A stretch of 52,508 nucleotides of DNA from Betaproteobacteria bacterium HGW-Betaproteobacteria-18 (GTDB lineage Bacteria > Pseudomonadota > Gammaproteobacteria > Burkholderiales > Burkholderiaceae_C): NCBI GenBank assembly GCA_002842265.1, contig PHCO01000002.1:1-52508 (forward strand), read 5' to 3'. The position numbers were made by a program, and so were the translations under genes. The notes beneath the pieces were generated by a model, which was not told the origin of the DNA, ran no database searches, and was given only the letters and a program-made list of their open reading frames with translations. Positions 36,526 to 46,223 of the stretch are shown in pieces (the stretch's first letter is position 1; every line of letters starts with the position of its first letter).

Positions 36526-36765
36526 ATGGCAACAAAAGTTACTGGTAGTCAAGCTGCGAAAAATTCCTCTGCCGTTCTTTCAAACGGATCAACGGGCAAG
36601 TCATCTAAGTCCGCCGCCGGTAGCGCACTTTCACAAGTTTCACCCCAAAAGGTAACTTCTGCAAAGGCTGCTACCACCGCATCACAGGTTCTAAGGGATG
36701 GACGATCCAGTGCTGCGTCCAAAAGTGCCGCTGGTTCAGCACTGGCGCAAAAACAAAAAAAGTAG
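36526..36765 (+). CDS. Small Ala/Ser/Lys-rich repeat protein
   Basis: 79 residues built of two similar halves: ASQ/SAVL-x-(N/D)G-x-S-x-x-SKSAAGSALxQ occurs as SSAVLSNGSTGKSSKSAAGS and as SQVLRDGRSSAASKSAAGSA. Almost no hydrophobic core, strongly basic, low complexity. I recall similar small proteins of unknown function beside HTH/metallopeptidase genes in accessory DNA, but no function is known to me. It follows the 154-residue gene by 35 nt. Confidence 0.7.
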   Translation: MATKVTGSQAAKNSSAVLSNGSTGKSSKSAAGSALSQVSPQKVTSAKAATTASQVLRDGRSSAASKSAAGSALAQKQKK

Positions 36766-36770
36766 GTCCT

Positions 36771-36851
36771 TTGGTTAAGCGCAGTGACTTTGACCACTAT
36801 CTGAGCATGGTGCCGGATAAGCCTGCACAGATGGGAGACGAGCGGGTGTAA
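36771..36851 (+). CDS. Candidate 26-codon micro-ORF upstream of the helicase
   Basis: TTG 36771 to TAA 36849-36851 would encode MVKRSDFDHYLSMVPDKPAQ and six more residues. The composition is protein-like, and it fits between the repeat-protein stop (36765) and the helicase start (36878). No strong ribosome site. It could be a remnant of an antitoxin-like tail, a leader peptide or chance. Confidence 0.25.
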   Translation: MVKRSDFDHYLSMVPDKPAQMGDERV

Positions 36852-36877
36852 GCCCTGGCTCGATAACGAAGAAAAAT

Positions 36878-39841
36878 GTGAATTACAGCCAGCACCAACT
36901 CGCCTTTTTCGCGCACCAACTCACACGTAGGGCCGCCTCCAGTTCCATGGAGGCCATGGCGGGGGCGTTGCTGGATGCACAAGTTGACTTGAACCCGCAT
37001 CAGATTGATGCGGCCATGTTCGCCACTAGCAACCCACTATCCAAGGGCGTAATACTGGCTGACGAAGTTGGCTTGGGCAAAACCATTGAGGCGGGTTTGC
37101 TGATCGCCCAGCGGTGGGCGGAGCGAAAGCGACGCATTTTGGTCATAACCCCCGCCAATCTTCGTAAGCAGTGGCATCAAGAGTTGGCGGATAAGTTTGG
37201 TTTGACTGCGACCATTCTCGAAGCCAAATCGTTCCGGCAGGCGGTGAAAGATGGCGCAACCAACCCGCTCAACACGTCGGGCATCATCATCTGTTCGTAC
37301 CAGTTCGCCGCTCGCAGGGCTGCTGAAGTCAAAGCCGTGGCCTGGGACTTGGTCGTTATTGACGAAGCGCACCGACTGCGCAACGTCTACAAGACGGACA
37401 ACAAAACCGCACGCATCCTGCGCGATGCGCTGGCAACCCCGCTCAAGGTGCTTCTGACTGCAACGCCACTCCAGAACTCCCTGCTTGAGCTGTATGGTCT
37501 GGTTAGCTTTGTAGACGATCGTGTGTTTGGTGACTTGGACAGCTTCAAGACCCAGTTTGCATCTGTCAAAAATGCCGAAAGCTTTGATGCGCTGAAAAAT
37601 CGGATTGCCCCCATTTGCAAGCGCACCTTGCGGCGGCAGGTGGAAGCCTACGTCAAGTACACCAAGCGCATACCGCTGTTGCGCGAGTTCATTCCGGGTG
37701 CCAATGAAATCGAGTTGTACAACCAGGTCTCCGCATACCTTGAGCGGGAGACGCTGTTTGCCCTTCCCAATAGTCAGCGGCAGCTCATTACTCTGGTACT
37801 GAGGAAATTGTTGGCATCCAGCACGTTTGCGATTGCTGGGGCACTTGAGACCCTGACAAATCGCCTCAAAAAAACGCTGGCAGAAAAGGCATCCACGCTT
37901 GAAGACGGTGAATCTCTGGTCGATGAACTTGATCAGGATTTTGAGTCACTGGATGAGCTTGCCGATGAGATCGAATCGCCTCCAGTAGACGTGGCCAAAG
38001 CCCATACCCAGGCGCAGGTTCAAGCCATTCGGTGCGAAATAGCTGATTTGGAGGCATTCCGCAAACTTGCCGTTTCCATCACCGAGAACTCTAAAGGCAC
38101 GGCGCTACTACAGGCATTGCGGGTTGCCTTCGCCAAGCTGGAAGAACTGGGTGCTGCCAAAAAAGCCATTGTCTTCACTGAGTCACGCCGTACACAAGAG
38201 TATTTGCTGACTCTGTTGGCAAAAACACCCTATGGTGCTGGTGTCGTCCTCTTCAATGGCAGCAACACTGACGCGGCATCTAAGCAGATTTACACCGACT
38301 GGATTACGCGCCACGCTGGCACTGACCGCGTAACCGGATCACGATCTGCTGACACCCGCGCCGCTCTTGTCGAGCACTTCCGTGAATTTAATGGCTCGGA
38401 CGGTGCCATCATGATCGCTACTGAAGCGGGCGCAGAAGGCATTAACCTCCAGTTCTGTTCCATGGTCATCAACTACGACTTGCCCTGGAACCCGCAGCGC
38501 GTTGAACAACGCATCGGGCGCTGTCACCGCTATGGTCAGAAGCATGACGTGGTGGTGGTCAACTTCTTGAATCGTGAAAACGAGGCTGACAAGCGCGTCT
38601 ACGAGCTGCTTGCACAGAAGTTCAAACTCTTCGATGGTGTCTTTGGTGCCAGTGATGAAGTCTTGGGTGCTGTCGAATCGGGTGTCGATTTCGAGCGGCG
38701 AATCGCTGAGATATACCAGACGTGCAGGCAACCAGCCGCCATCCATGCCGCATTTGAACAACTCCAGCTCGATATGGCCGGTGAAATCAGCGATGCCATG
38801 TTGAATGCCCGCAAGTCACTGTTGGAAAACTTTGACGAGGACGTACAGGAGCGTTTGCGCCTGCGTAACCAAGATGCAAAAGCGTCGCTGGGCAAGTTGG
38901 AACGCCTTCTGATGCGCTTCACACGCGGTGCGCTACAGGGCCACGCTGATTTTGCTGATGACGATACGAACTTTGTTCTAAATTCCATTCCACCTGCACT
39001 GCAAAGCGGGGTTGAGCCGGGAAGTGGAAGCGATATTGCCCAAGCTGTATCCGCTGTAAGCACTTCCCAGTTGGGTCGATACGAGTTACCGCGCCGCTCC
39101 GAAAACGCCCACATCTACAGGCTTGGGCATCCCCTGGCGCAAGCACTATTGCAACATGCCAAGCAACAACCGCTGGGAACTTCCAAGATCGTTCTCGACT
39201 ATGCTGCTTATGGAGTCAAGGTTTCCGTCCTTGAATCAATGAGGCAACGCAGCGGTTGGCTGGAGGTGCAGTCACTTCAAATTCGGTCCCTGGGTGCTAT
39301 CGAAGAACACTTGCTGGTTGCCGCAGTGGATGAAATTGGGCAAGCCTATGACCAGGATGTGACCGAGCGACTGCTGAACCTGCCATGCGGTAAGTCATCT
39401 CGCCTTGATGGGCAACAGTCCATCGGATTCTCCCCAGCGGATCGAAAACCTCTGGATGCTGAAATCACACGTCAAAAAAACGTCATCATTTCTGACCTTG
39501 AGTCACGCAACATGGGGGCATTCACCCAAGAGGCGGAAAAACTTGACGATTGGGCTGACGACCTCAAGGTAGGTTTGGAGCGCGAAATCAAGGAACTCGA
39601 TAGGCGCATCAGAGAGGCACGTACCAAGAGCAAAGGCGCAGCGACCCTGGCTGAAAAACTGGCGGCTCAGAAGGAGCAGCGTGACCTCGAATGCCAGCGT
39701 GACAAGAAACGGCGCGAATTATTTGATCGTCAGGACGAGATTCAACGTAAACGCGATGGTCTAATTGACGAGTTGGAACGTCAGTTGAAACAAGAAATAA
39801 CTGTCAGCACTGTACTGGCATGTGAATGGGAGATTATTTAG
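36878..39841 (+). CDS. SNF2-type DEAD/DEAH-box helicase/translocase
   Basis: 987 residues from GTG 36878 (NYSQHQLAFFAHQL, an opening I associate with this helicase type). Motif I ADEVGLGKT at 61-69, DEAH at 162-165 and TATPLQNS form lobe one. FNGSNTDAASKQIYTDW, ATEAGAEGINLQF and RVEQRIGRCHRYGQ (motif VI, near 540) form lobe two; this is the RapA/SNF2 class. From about 860 to 970 there is a long charged coiled coil (DAEITRQKNVIISDLESRN onward). It probably moves along DNA with ATP and supports the restriction machinery encoded downstream. The stop codon overlaps the next gene. Confidence 0.93.
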   Translation: MNYSQHQLAFFAHQLTRRAASSSMEAMAGALLDAQVDLNPHQIDAAMFATSNPLSKGVILADEVGLGKTIEAGLLIAQRWAERKRRILVITPANLRKQWHQELADKFGLTATILEAKSFRQAVKDGATNPLNTSGIIICSYQFAARRAAEVKAVAWDLVVIDEAHRLRNVYKTDNKTARILRDALATPLKVLLTATPLQNSLLELYGLVSFVDDRVFGDLDSFKTQFASVKNAESFDALKNRIAPICKRTLRRQVEAYVKYTKRIPLLREFIPGANEIELYNQVSAYLERETLFALPNSQRQLITLVLRKLLASSTFAIAGALETLTNRLKKTLAEKASTLEDGESLVDELDQDFESLDELADEIESPPVDVAKAHTQAQVQAIRCEIADLEAFRKLAVSITENSKGTALLQALRVAFAKLEELGAAKKAIVFTESRRTQEYLLTLLAKTPYGAGVVLFNGSNTDAASKQIYTDWITRHAGTDRVTGSRSADTRAALVEHFREFNGSDGAIMIATEAGAEGINLQFCSMVINYDLPWNPQRVEQRIGRCHRYGQKHDVVVVNFLNRENEADKRVYELLAQKFKLFDGVFGASDEVLGAVESGVDFERRIAEIYQTCRQPAAIHAAFEQLQLDMAGEISDAMLNARKSLLENFDEDVQERLRLRNQDAKASLGKLERLLMRFTRGALQGHADFADDDTNFVLNSIPPALQSGVEPGSGSDIAQAVSAVSTSQLGRYELPRRSENAHIYRLGHPLAQALLQHAKQQPLGTSKIVLDYAAYGVKVSVLESMRQRSGWLEVQSLQIRSLGAIEEHLLVAAVDEIGQAYDQDVTERLLNLPCGKSSRLDGQQSIGFSPADRKPLDAEITRQKNVIISDLESRNMGAFTQEAEKLDDWADDLKVGLEREIKELDRRIREARTKSKGAATLAEKLAAQKEQRDLECQRDKKRRELFDRQDEIQRKRDGLIDELERQLKQEITVSTVLACEWEII

Positions 39842-41634
39842 TGGCAACATTGGCAGAAAACTTCGATGCAATATTGAAGACAAAGCTGAAGGCGGAGTTT
39901 GTACCTAGATTACCGCCTTTATTGAATAAAAATGCAAAGCCGGAAGAGCAAGATAAAAAGCAGCTTTCCCGTGCTTTCGCAGGATTTGTATTGCATAAGC
40001 ATCTTGACCTTAGCGTTGTCGAGGCTTGTGCGTCCGTAATTGACGATTTTGATGATTGCGGTGTTGATGCCATTGCCTGTGTGGATCAAGTGCTCTACTT
40101 TGTACAGGTTAAATTGAAGAGTAAAGCGTTTGACCAAGAAGATGCGCTCAAATTTCGCAACGGAATTGCATCGTTATTGAAGGGCAAGTTCGATCAATTC
40201 AATACCAATGTGCAAAAAAGAGTTCCTGAACTTGAAGCTGCTTTTAACAATTGTGATGCGATCAAACTGATAGTTGGCTATACAGGTGACTGCATAACTG
40301 AACATGCAAAACAAGTTTTCATTGCTCTTTATGATGAAGTAATTGACGAAGAGCCACGACTTGACAAAACGGTTATCGAATTTGAAGCGACTCAAATTAC
40401 CGAAACACTGCTTGAGGAAAAAGCTTTAGGGACTGTCGATGTAACCATTCCTTTTTCCAAGCTTCAACTAGTGGCGGAACCAAGGCCTACCTATTTTGGC
40501 ATTGTTAAGTTGCATGATCTAGTCGTACTACATCAGGATAAAAGCAAAGCTCTTTACGAGCGCAATATTCGATATTTTTTGGGTACGAAAAGCTCCAATG
40601 TAAATCAGTCGATTCAGGAAACCCTTCGCTCGAATAAGAAGGCGTTTTTTTATCTGAATAACGGCGTTACTGCGCTTGCAGATTCAATTGAAAAAAAGGG
40701 AACCGCAGTCAGCCAAAAACTCAAACTCAAGGGTTTATCCGTAATCAATGGCGCGCAAACTATTTCGTCTGCTGCTGACTACGTAAAGAGGTTTCCTGAT
40801 GACGACATTAATGAAGCACGGGTATTGCTCACAATAATTCAAGCTGGCTCTGATAGTGATTTTGGACGTTCTGTTACCAAGGCACGCAATCACCAAAATC
40901 CAGTAACGGCCGGTAATTTTGCAGCGCTCGATTCTGCTCAAGAAAATCTTCGTCGTGAGCTTGACTATCTAGGATACTCCTATCACTACCGACCGGAGGC
41001 CCTGCCTATTGGAGCGGAAAAAACTCCTCAAGTTATTACTTTTGAGTTGGCCATGCGATCACTGGCAATGTTCGGAACAGATTCCCATTTTCCATTCTGG
41101 CTAAAGAACGAGCCCATTCGCTTTCAGCAAATAGATTCGCCCGAATACGCATCCTTGTTCAGTCCTGCCCCCATGGGCTCAATACTTGTTAACAAGGTGA
41201 ATTGTTATCGGTTCATCAGGGATGTTCTCGCAGCTAACGATGCACCTGGCGGAGAAGAAGGTGAGCGCCTTTTTTATAGACATGGTGTTTATCTGATTGC
41301 AGCAGTTTTGGCAAAGAGGCTTATCGGTTTGGTGAATTCACCAACTCTGGTGAAACATGAAGTTCTCAATCAGTTGGTTAGTGCCCCATTGGATGAGTGT
41401 CGTCATCTGTGCTGGGAGTGCGCCAAAGGCTATGTTGGTACTAGAAATGGCGTTCTGGCCTTCTTTCGGAACCAAGGCAACACAGTTTCTCTTTTGGAGC
41501 GTTGCATGTCTACCGTTTACAAACTAGGCGATAGCCCGGAACTTGCCGCAGTCAAGGCTCAAAGTTTTGTGGGTGAGAAGTACCCGAAAGAACGCGTCTT
41601 CCGGTACTTGGTAGCCAATTGTCCCAAGATTTAA
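39841..41634 (+). CDS. AIPR (abortive phage resistance) protein with N-terminal nuclease motif
   Basis: About 597 residues. GTG 39841 is preferred because GGGAG (39828-39832) is well spaced and it shares one base with the helicase stop; ATG 39826 in the same frame is the alternative. AIPR motifs: YERNIRYFLGTKSSNVNQSI, FFYLNNGVTALAD and LSVINGAQTISSA, as in AbiR/AIPR proteins. Near the N-terminus GVDAIACVDQ ... LYFVQVKLKSK (D81, Q94, K96 counted from the ATG) fits a PD-(D/E)xK nuclease. The gene looks clearly more AT-rich than the helicase, suggesting separate ancestry. Cytoplasmic; probably cleaves DNA or RNA during phage attack. Confidence 0.9.
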   Translation: MATLAENFDAILKTKLKAEFVPRLPPLLNKNAKPEEQDKKQLSRAFAGFVLHKHLDLSVVEACASVIDDFDDCGVDAIACVDQVLYFVQVKLKSKAFDQEDALKFRNGIASLLKGKFDQFNTNVQKRVPELEAAFNNCDAIKLIVGYTGDCITEHAKQVFIALYDEVIDEEPRLDKTVIEFEATQITETLLEEKALGTVDVTIPFSKLQLVAEPRPTYFGIVKLHDLVVLHQDKSKALYERNIRYFLGTKSSNVNQSIQETLRSNKKAFFYLNNGVTALADSIEKKGTAVSQKLKLKGLSVINGAQTISSAADYVKRFPDDDINEARVLLTIIQAGSDSDFGRSVTKARNHQNPVTAGNFAALDSAQENLRRELDYLGYSYHYRPEALPIGAEKTPQVITFELAMRSLAMFGTDSHFPFWLKNEPIRFQQIDSPEYASLFSPAPMGSILVNKVNCYRFIRDVLAANDAPGGEEGERLFYRHGVYLIAAVLAKRLIGLVNSPTLVKHEVLNQLVSAPLDECRHLCWECAKGYVGTRNGVLAFFRNQGNTVSLLERCMSTVYKLGDSPELAAVKAQSFVGEKYPKERVFRYLVANCPKI

Positions 41635-41645
41635 GGACTCAATTA

Positions 41646-43349
41646 ATGAGACAAAAACTAGAACTTACATGGATTGGCAAGGATTCTCGCCCTAAGCTGG
41701 AGCCACGCATATTGCTTGAAGACCCGAGCAAAAGCTACCATGCAAACCATCGTGTTAGAGAATCAGACCTTTTCGATAACAGGTTGATATTTGGCGATAA
41801 CTTACTGGCGTTGAAAGCCCTTGAACAGGAGTTCGCTGGAAAGGTGAAGTGCGTCTTTATTGATCCACCCTACAACACAGGAAGTGCATTTGAGCACTAT
41901 GAAGATGGTTTAGAACACTCAATCTGGCTAGGTTTAATTCGTGATCGATTAGAAATTATTAGGCGATTGCTATCACCTGATGGATCTTTATGGATAGCCA
42001 TTGACGATAACGAAGGGCACTACTTAAAAGTGCTATGTGACGAAATTTTTGGCCGGAGTGCTTTTGTTTCCTCAATGGTTTGGGAAAACTTCTATGGACG
42101 AAGCAACGCTGCGGCAATATCACCAGCCCACAACTATGTCTTGCTCTATTCGCCAATGGGGCAAGATTGGAAAAAAGTCCGAAATCTTCTGCCGCGTGGA
42201 GATGAAAGTTCCAGCAAATACAAAAATCCAGATAACGACACTCGCGGACCGTGGCGGCTAGGTCCTATTTTTGCGGCAGGGGAGCGTCATGAAGGACTCA
42301 TGTACACAATTAGTACTCCGTCAGGTAGGAAGGTTAGTCCGCCGAAGGGAAGCCATTGGCGAATGATTGAAGCGCAGTTTTGGAAAATGGTAGATGAAGG
42401 CCGAATTTTGTTTGGCGAAAAAGGTGACAACAATCCCGCTGTTAAGCTCTTTCTGAGCGAAGTACAAGAGGGTCTGGTACCTAGAACGTGGTGGTCACAT
42501 TCGGAAGTCGGACATTCCCAAGAGGCAAAGAGAGAGATTCAGGCTCTGTTCCCTGGTGATACACCGTTTGACACCCCCAAACCTGAAAGATTGTTGAATC
42601 AAGTCATCACAATTGCTACAAACCCTGGTGACATTGTTCTTGATTCTTTCGCTGGTTCGGGGACGACTGGTGCTGTGGCGCACAAGATGGGAAGACGGTG
42701 GATCATGATTGAACTTGGCGAACACTGCCACTCTTACATCATTCCACGTATGAAAAAGGTTGTTGATGGCAAGGATTTGGGTGGCGTGACGGACGTTACA
42801 GGCTGGCAAGGTGGAGGTGGATTCCGCTACTTTTCACTGGCACCAAGTCTCTTGGAAAAAGACCGCTGGGGAAATTGGATCGTCAACAAGGAATACAACA
42901 GTGGGATGCTTGCCGCTGCTATATGCAAGTTGGAAGGTTTTACCTATGCACCGTCCGACACCTATTACTGGCAGCACGGCCACAGCACCGAGACAGACTT
43001 CATTTACGTGACCACACAAACCCTGAATGCCGATCAATTACAGGCATTGAGTGATGACGTGGCTGACTCAAGTAGTCTGCTGGTGTGTTGTAGCGCCTTT
43101 AAGGGTGATGCTAACCGTTACCCCAACCTAACTCTCAAGAAAATTCCCAAGATGGTATTGACCAAGTGTGAATGGGGGCATGACGACTACAGTTTGAATG
43201 TGGAAAACTTACCCATGCAACATCAGTCTGCCGTTGAACCAGTGCCAACAAAACGCGTAGCCTCCGCGAAGGCAGTACAGACGGCACAAGGTGGTTTGTT
43301 TGATGCAACTGCCACGGCTACACCTGCCAATGTGGAGGTGAAACCATGA
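41646..43349 (+). CDS. Site-specific adenine DNA methyltransferase (type III Mod-like)
   Basis: 567 residues from ATG 41646, 11 nt after the AIPR stop, with AAGGA ahead. Beta-class order: catalytic DPPYNTGSAF at about 73-82, then FAGSGTTG (SAM binding) near 336. DPPY indicates N6-adenine (or N4-cytosine) methylation; Mod-like segments DGLEHSIWLGLIRDRLEIIR and DGSLWIAIDDNE support N6-adenine. The long insert between motifs would hold target recognition. The C-terminus ends in a QGGLFDATATA-type tail. The stop overlaps the Res start by 4 nt. It would protect host DNA from the nucleases of the operon. Confidence 0.94.
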   Translation: MRQKLELTWIGKDSRPKLEPRILLEDPSKSYHANHRVRESDLFDNRLIFGDNLLALKALEQEFAGKVKCVFIDPPYNTGSAFEHYEDGLEHSIWLGLIRDRLEIIRRLLSPDGSLWIAIDDNEGHYLKVLCDEIFGRSAFVSSMVWENFYGRSNAAAISPAHNYVLLYSPMGQDWKKVRNLLPRGDESSSKYKNPDNDTRGPWRLGPIFAAGERHEGLMYTISTPSGRKVSPPKGSHWRMIEAQFWKMVDEGRILFGEKGDNNPAVKLFLSEVQEGLVPRTWWSHSEVGHSQEAKREIQALFPGDTPFDTPKPERLLNQVITIATNPGDIVLDSFAGSGTTGAVAHKMGRRWIMIELGEHCHSYIIPRMKKVVDGKDLGGVTDVTGWQGGGGFRYFSLAPSLLEKDRWGNWIVNKEYNSGMLAAAICKLEGFTYAPSDTYYWQHGHSTETDFIYVTTQTLNADQLQALSDDVADSSSLLVCCSAFKGDANRYPNLTLKKIPKMVLTKCEWGHDDYSLNVENLPMQHQSAVEPVPTKRVASAKAVQTAQGGLFDATATATPANVEVKP

Positions 43350-46198
43350 GCCAGAATCCAATTCAAAAAGACAGCGGGCGCGAAAAAGTTGCGCGTTCAA
43401 TTGCTGGCCGACTGAGCCTGCGCCAGCCACAAACTGACAGCCTTGACATTTTGCACAACGCGCTGGAGGCCGTGCCCGCCTTGCGTGATTCTCACGCTCG
43501 TTCCCCAGACAAACTCAAGGCAATGCAGACGGCGCTGGCAAGTCAGTTTCCGACCTTGACTGACTTTGAACGTGAGTTTCCGTCAATGTGCTTTGCGCTT
43601 GCTACGGGCGTAGGCAAGACGCGCTTGATGGGCGCATTCATCAGCTACCTGTACGCCGCATATGGGTACAAGCACTTCTTTGTTCTCGCCCCAAATTTGG
43701 TGATTTACGAAAAGCTGATTCAGGACTTCACCCCTAATACTCCAAAGTACGTGTTTAAGGGGATCGCAGAATTTGCAACCGCCGTGCCGGAAGTGATTAC
43801 GGGTGAAACCTACGAGCAAAGAGGCGACTTGGTTTCACAAGCGATTGATGCGCCCGTTCAGATCAATATCTTCAACATTGCAAAGATCAATTCTGAAGTT
43901 CGTGGCGGCAAAGCACCAAGGATCAAACGCCTGTCGGAATATCTTGGGCAAAGCTACTTTGATTACCTTGCAAGCTTGCCCGACTTGGTTCTCATCATGG
44001 ACGAGTCGCACCGTTACCGCGCCGGTGCTGGTATTCGTGCCCTGAATGAACTCAAACCCTTGCTTGGCCTAGAGCTGACGGCAACTCCATTCACGGAAGG
44101 CACTGCGGGAAAGACTGTCCCATTCAAGAACGTGGTGATGGACTACCCGTTAGCACGCGCCATTGAAGACGGTTTTGTCAAGGAACCTGCCGTTGTTACC
44201 CAGCAGAACTTTAACCCCGCCGACCATAGCGCAGAGCAGATTGAGGTTATCAAGATCAAAGACGGCATTCGCGTGCATGAGGAAACAAAGGTTCATTTGC
44301 TAACCTACGCTGCGCAGACCGGTCAAAAGCCAGTCAAGCCGTTTGTGCTTGTAATTGCACGCGACACAACCCACGCTGCGCAACTCCTGGCTCAGATCGA
44401 AAGCGATAGCTTCTTCAGCGGCAATTACAAAGGCAAGGTGATCCAGGTCGATTCAAGCCGCACCGGCGCGGAGGAAGAGGAAATGATTCGCCGCCTGCTT
44501 GCGGTGGAAAGCTACGATGAACTGACAGAGATTGTGATTCACGTCAACATGCTCAAAGAAGGCTGGGACGTGACCAACCTCTACACCATCGTGCCCCTGC
44601 GAGCTGCCAATGCCCGAACGCTGATCGAGCAGTCTATTGGGCGTGGCTTGCGTTTGCCCTATGGTCGAAAGACTGGTGTTGAGGTTGTTGACCGTCTGAA
44701 CATCATCGCCCACGACAAGTTTCAGGAAGTTATTGCGGAAGCGAACAAGGGTGATTCACCTATACGGCTGAAGCAACTCAAGCTTGATCCGACTGACTCG
44801 GATGGCAACAGGTTGACCAGCTACACGGTGCCCTCAATGATGGCTGTGGTCCTTGGTTTGGCGCAAACTCAGGGTGTGGGCGGCAACGGTCAATCCGTTG
44901 CACCGGGTATTTCTGCCGGGTCATCAAGTGGAAGCGGCACTATCGCCAGTTCAAATCTACCATCGGGGACATTGCAAATTTCACCCGTATTTCACACAGG
45001 TGAAGACCGACAGATTGCTATTGCAGCAATGGAGGTCATTGCTGAAGTTGGTCGTTATCGTGATGGTGCCTCTATTGCACCCACCAGCGCATCATTATCA
45101 GCGCCCAGCGTTCAACAGCACATTGCAGAATTGGTGCAGCAACGTTTAGTTCCAATGCAGCCAGGCACACAAGGTGAGTTGCTGGAGTCGAAGTTCAATA
45201 ACTCTGCAGCCGTGGCCGAAGTGGTCAGGCAAGCAGTGAGTGTCTTTGTTGAACACACGATTGATATTCCTCGCATTTCTGTGGTGCCAGTTGGCCCGGT
45301 CAAAAGCGGATACGCATCGTTCACCTTGGATATTTCCCGATTGAACTATCAACCGTTAGCCAATACGCTTGAGTCCCATGGCTTGCAGTCCAACAGGGTT
45401 CTGACTTATGGTGATGCGGCTGTGGTGGAGGAATCTCGGTTTGAGGATTACATCGTCCGTGAGTTAATTAACTTTGACGACGTTTCCTACGACGACCATG
45501 CGGATTTCATCTACCAATTGGCAGATCAGGCAGTCAATCACTTCAAGTCTTACCTGACTGAAGAGGATGCGCTCCACAATGTCCTGGCAAATTACGCAAA
45601 ACCCATCGCGGAAATCATTCACACGCAGATGGCAAAGCACTACGTGGAGGAATCCGCTGGCTCTGACGTGGTGGTGAGCCAAGGTTTTGTGCCGCTGAAG
45701 CCATGCGCGTTCACCGCCAAGGACGAATTGAAGCCCTTGCACTGGGCACCCGACGACAAGCGAACCATCGGCCAGTACCTGTACAGCGGGTTTGCGCGGT
45801 GCTCTTACCCATACCAGAAGTTCCATTCCGACACCGAGCGCATTCTTGCGACCGTACTGGAGCGGCAAGCCAAACGTTGGTTCAGACCAGCAGCCGGTCA
45901 GTTCAACATCTACTATCGGTCTGGCGCGTTTCAGCCCGAGTACATCCCTGACTTTGTGGCGGCGCTGGATGATGTGATTCTGATGATCGAGACCAAAAAA
46001 GCGCAAGAGGTGACAGCCTCGCTGGAATCAGAAACTGATGTGAGAGCCAAGGCAGATCAGGCGGCACTCTGGTGCAAAAACGCGACTGACTATTCCAAAA
46101 AGGTTGGGGGCAAGCCTTGGCGTTACTTGCTGATCCCACATGATGCAGTTGCAGCCAACGTGACGCTGGATAACTTGATCTCAAGGTTTGGTGTCTGA
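43346..46198 (+). CDS. Type III restriction enzyme Res subunit (helicase-nuclease)
   Basis: 950 residues. Helicase motif I FALATGVGKTRLMGAF at 83-98, DESH (motif II) at 219-222, LTATPF (motif III), NMLKEGWDVTNLY and IEQSIGRGLRLPYG (motif VI). The C-terminal nuclease shows PDF (868-870) and IETKK with E882 and K884, the PD-(D/E)xK layout of type III Res enzymes. A Gly/Ser-rich linker (about 511-540) separates the halves. With the methyltransferase it forms a complete Mod-Res pair that would travel along DNA and cut unmethylated targets. Start codon coupled to the methyltransferase stop (ATGA). Confidence 0.95.
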   Translation: MSQNPIQKDSGREKVARSIAGRLSLRQPQTDSLDILHNALEAVPALRDSHARSPDKLKAMQTALASQFPTLTDFEREFPSMCFALATGVGKTRLMGAFISYLYAAYGYKHFFVLAPNLVIYEKLIQDFTPNTPKYVFKGIAEFATAVPEVITGETYEQRGDLVSQAIDAPVQINIFNIAKINSEVRGGKAPRIKRLSEYLGQSYFDYLASLPDLVLIMDESHRYRAGAGIRALNELKPLLGLELTATPFTEGTAGKTVPFKNVVMDYPLARAIEDGFVKEPAVVTQQNFNPADHSAEQIEVIKIKDGIRVHEETKVHLLTYAAQTGQKPVKPFVLVIARDTTHAAQLLAQIESDSFFSGNYKGKVIQVDSSRTGAEEEEMIRRLLAVESYDELTEIVIHVNMLKEGWDVTNLYTIVPLRAANARTLIEQSIGRGLRLPYGRKTGVEVVDRLNIIAHDKFQEVIAEANKGDSPIRLKQLKLDPTDSDGNRLTSYTVPSMMAVVLGLAQTQGVGGNGQSVAPGISAGSSSGSGTIASSNLPSGTLQISPVFHTGEDRQIAIAAMEVIAEVGRYRDGASIAPTSASLSAPSVQQHIAELVQQRLVPMQPGTQGELLESKFNNSAAVAEVVRQAVSVFVEHTIDIPRISVVPVGPVKSGYASFTLDISRLNYQPLANTLESHGLQSNRVLTYGDAAVVEESRFEDYIVRELINFDDVSYDDHADFIYQLADQAVNHFKSYLTEEDALHNVLANYAKPIAEIIHTQMAKHYVEESAGSDVVVSQGFVPLKPCAFTAKDELKPLHWAPDDKRTIGQYLYSGFARCSYPYQKFHSDTERILATVLERQAKRWFRPAAGQFNIYYRSGAFQPEYIPDFVAALDDVILMIETKKAQEVTASLESETDVRAKADQAALWCKNATDYSKKVGGKPWRYLLIPHDAVAANVTLDNLISRFGV

Positions 46199-46223
46199 GT
46201 TAATCAAAAATGGGGAAGAAATA

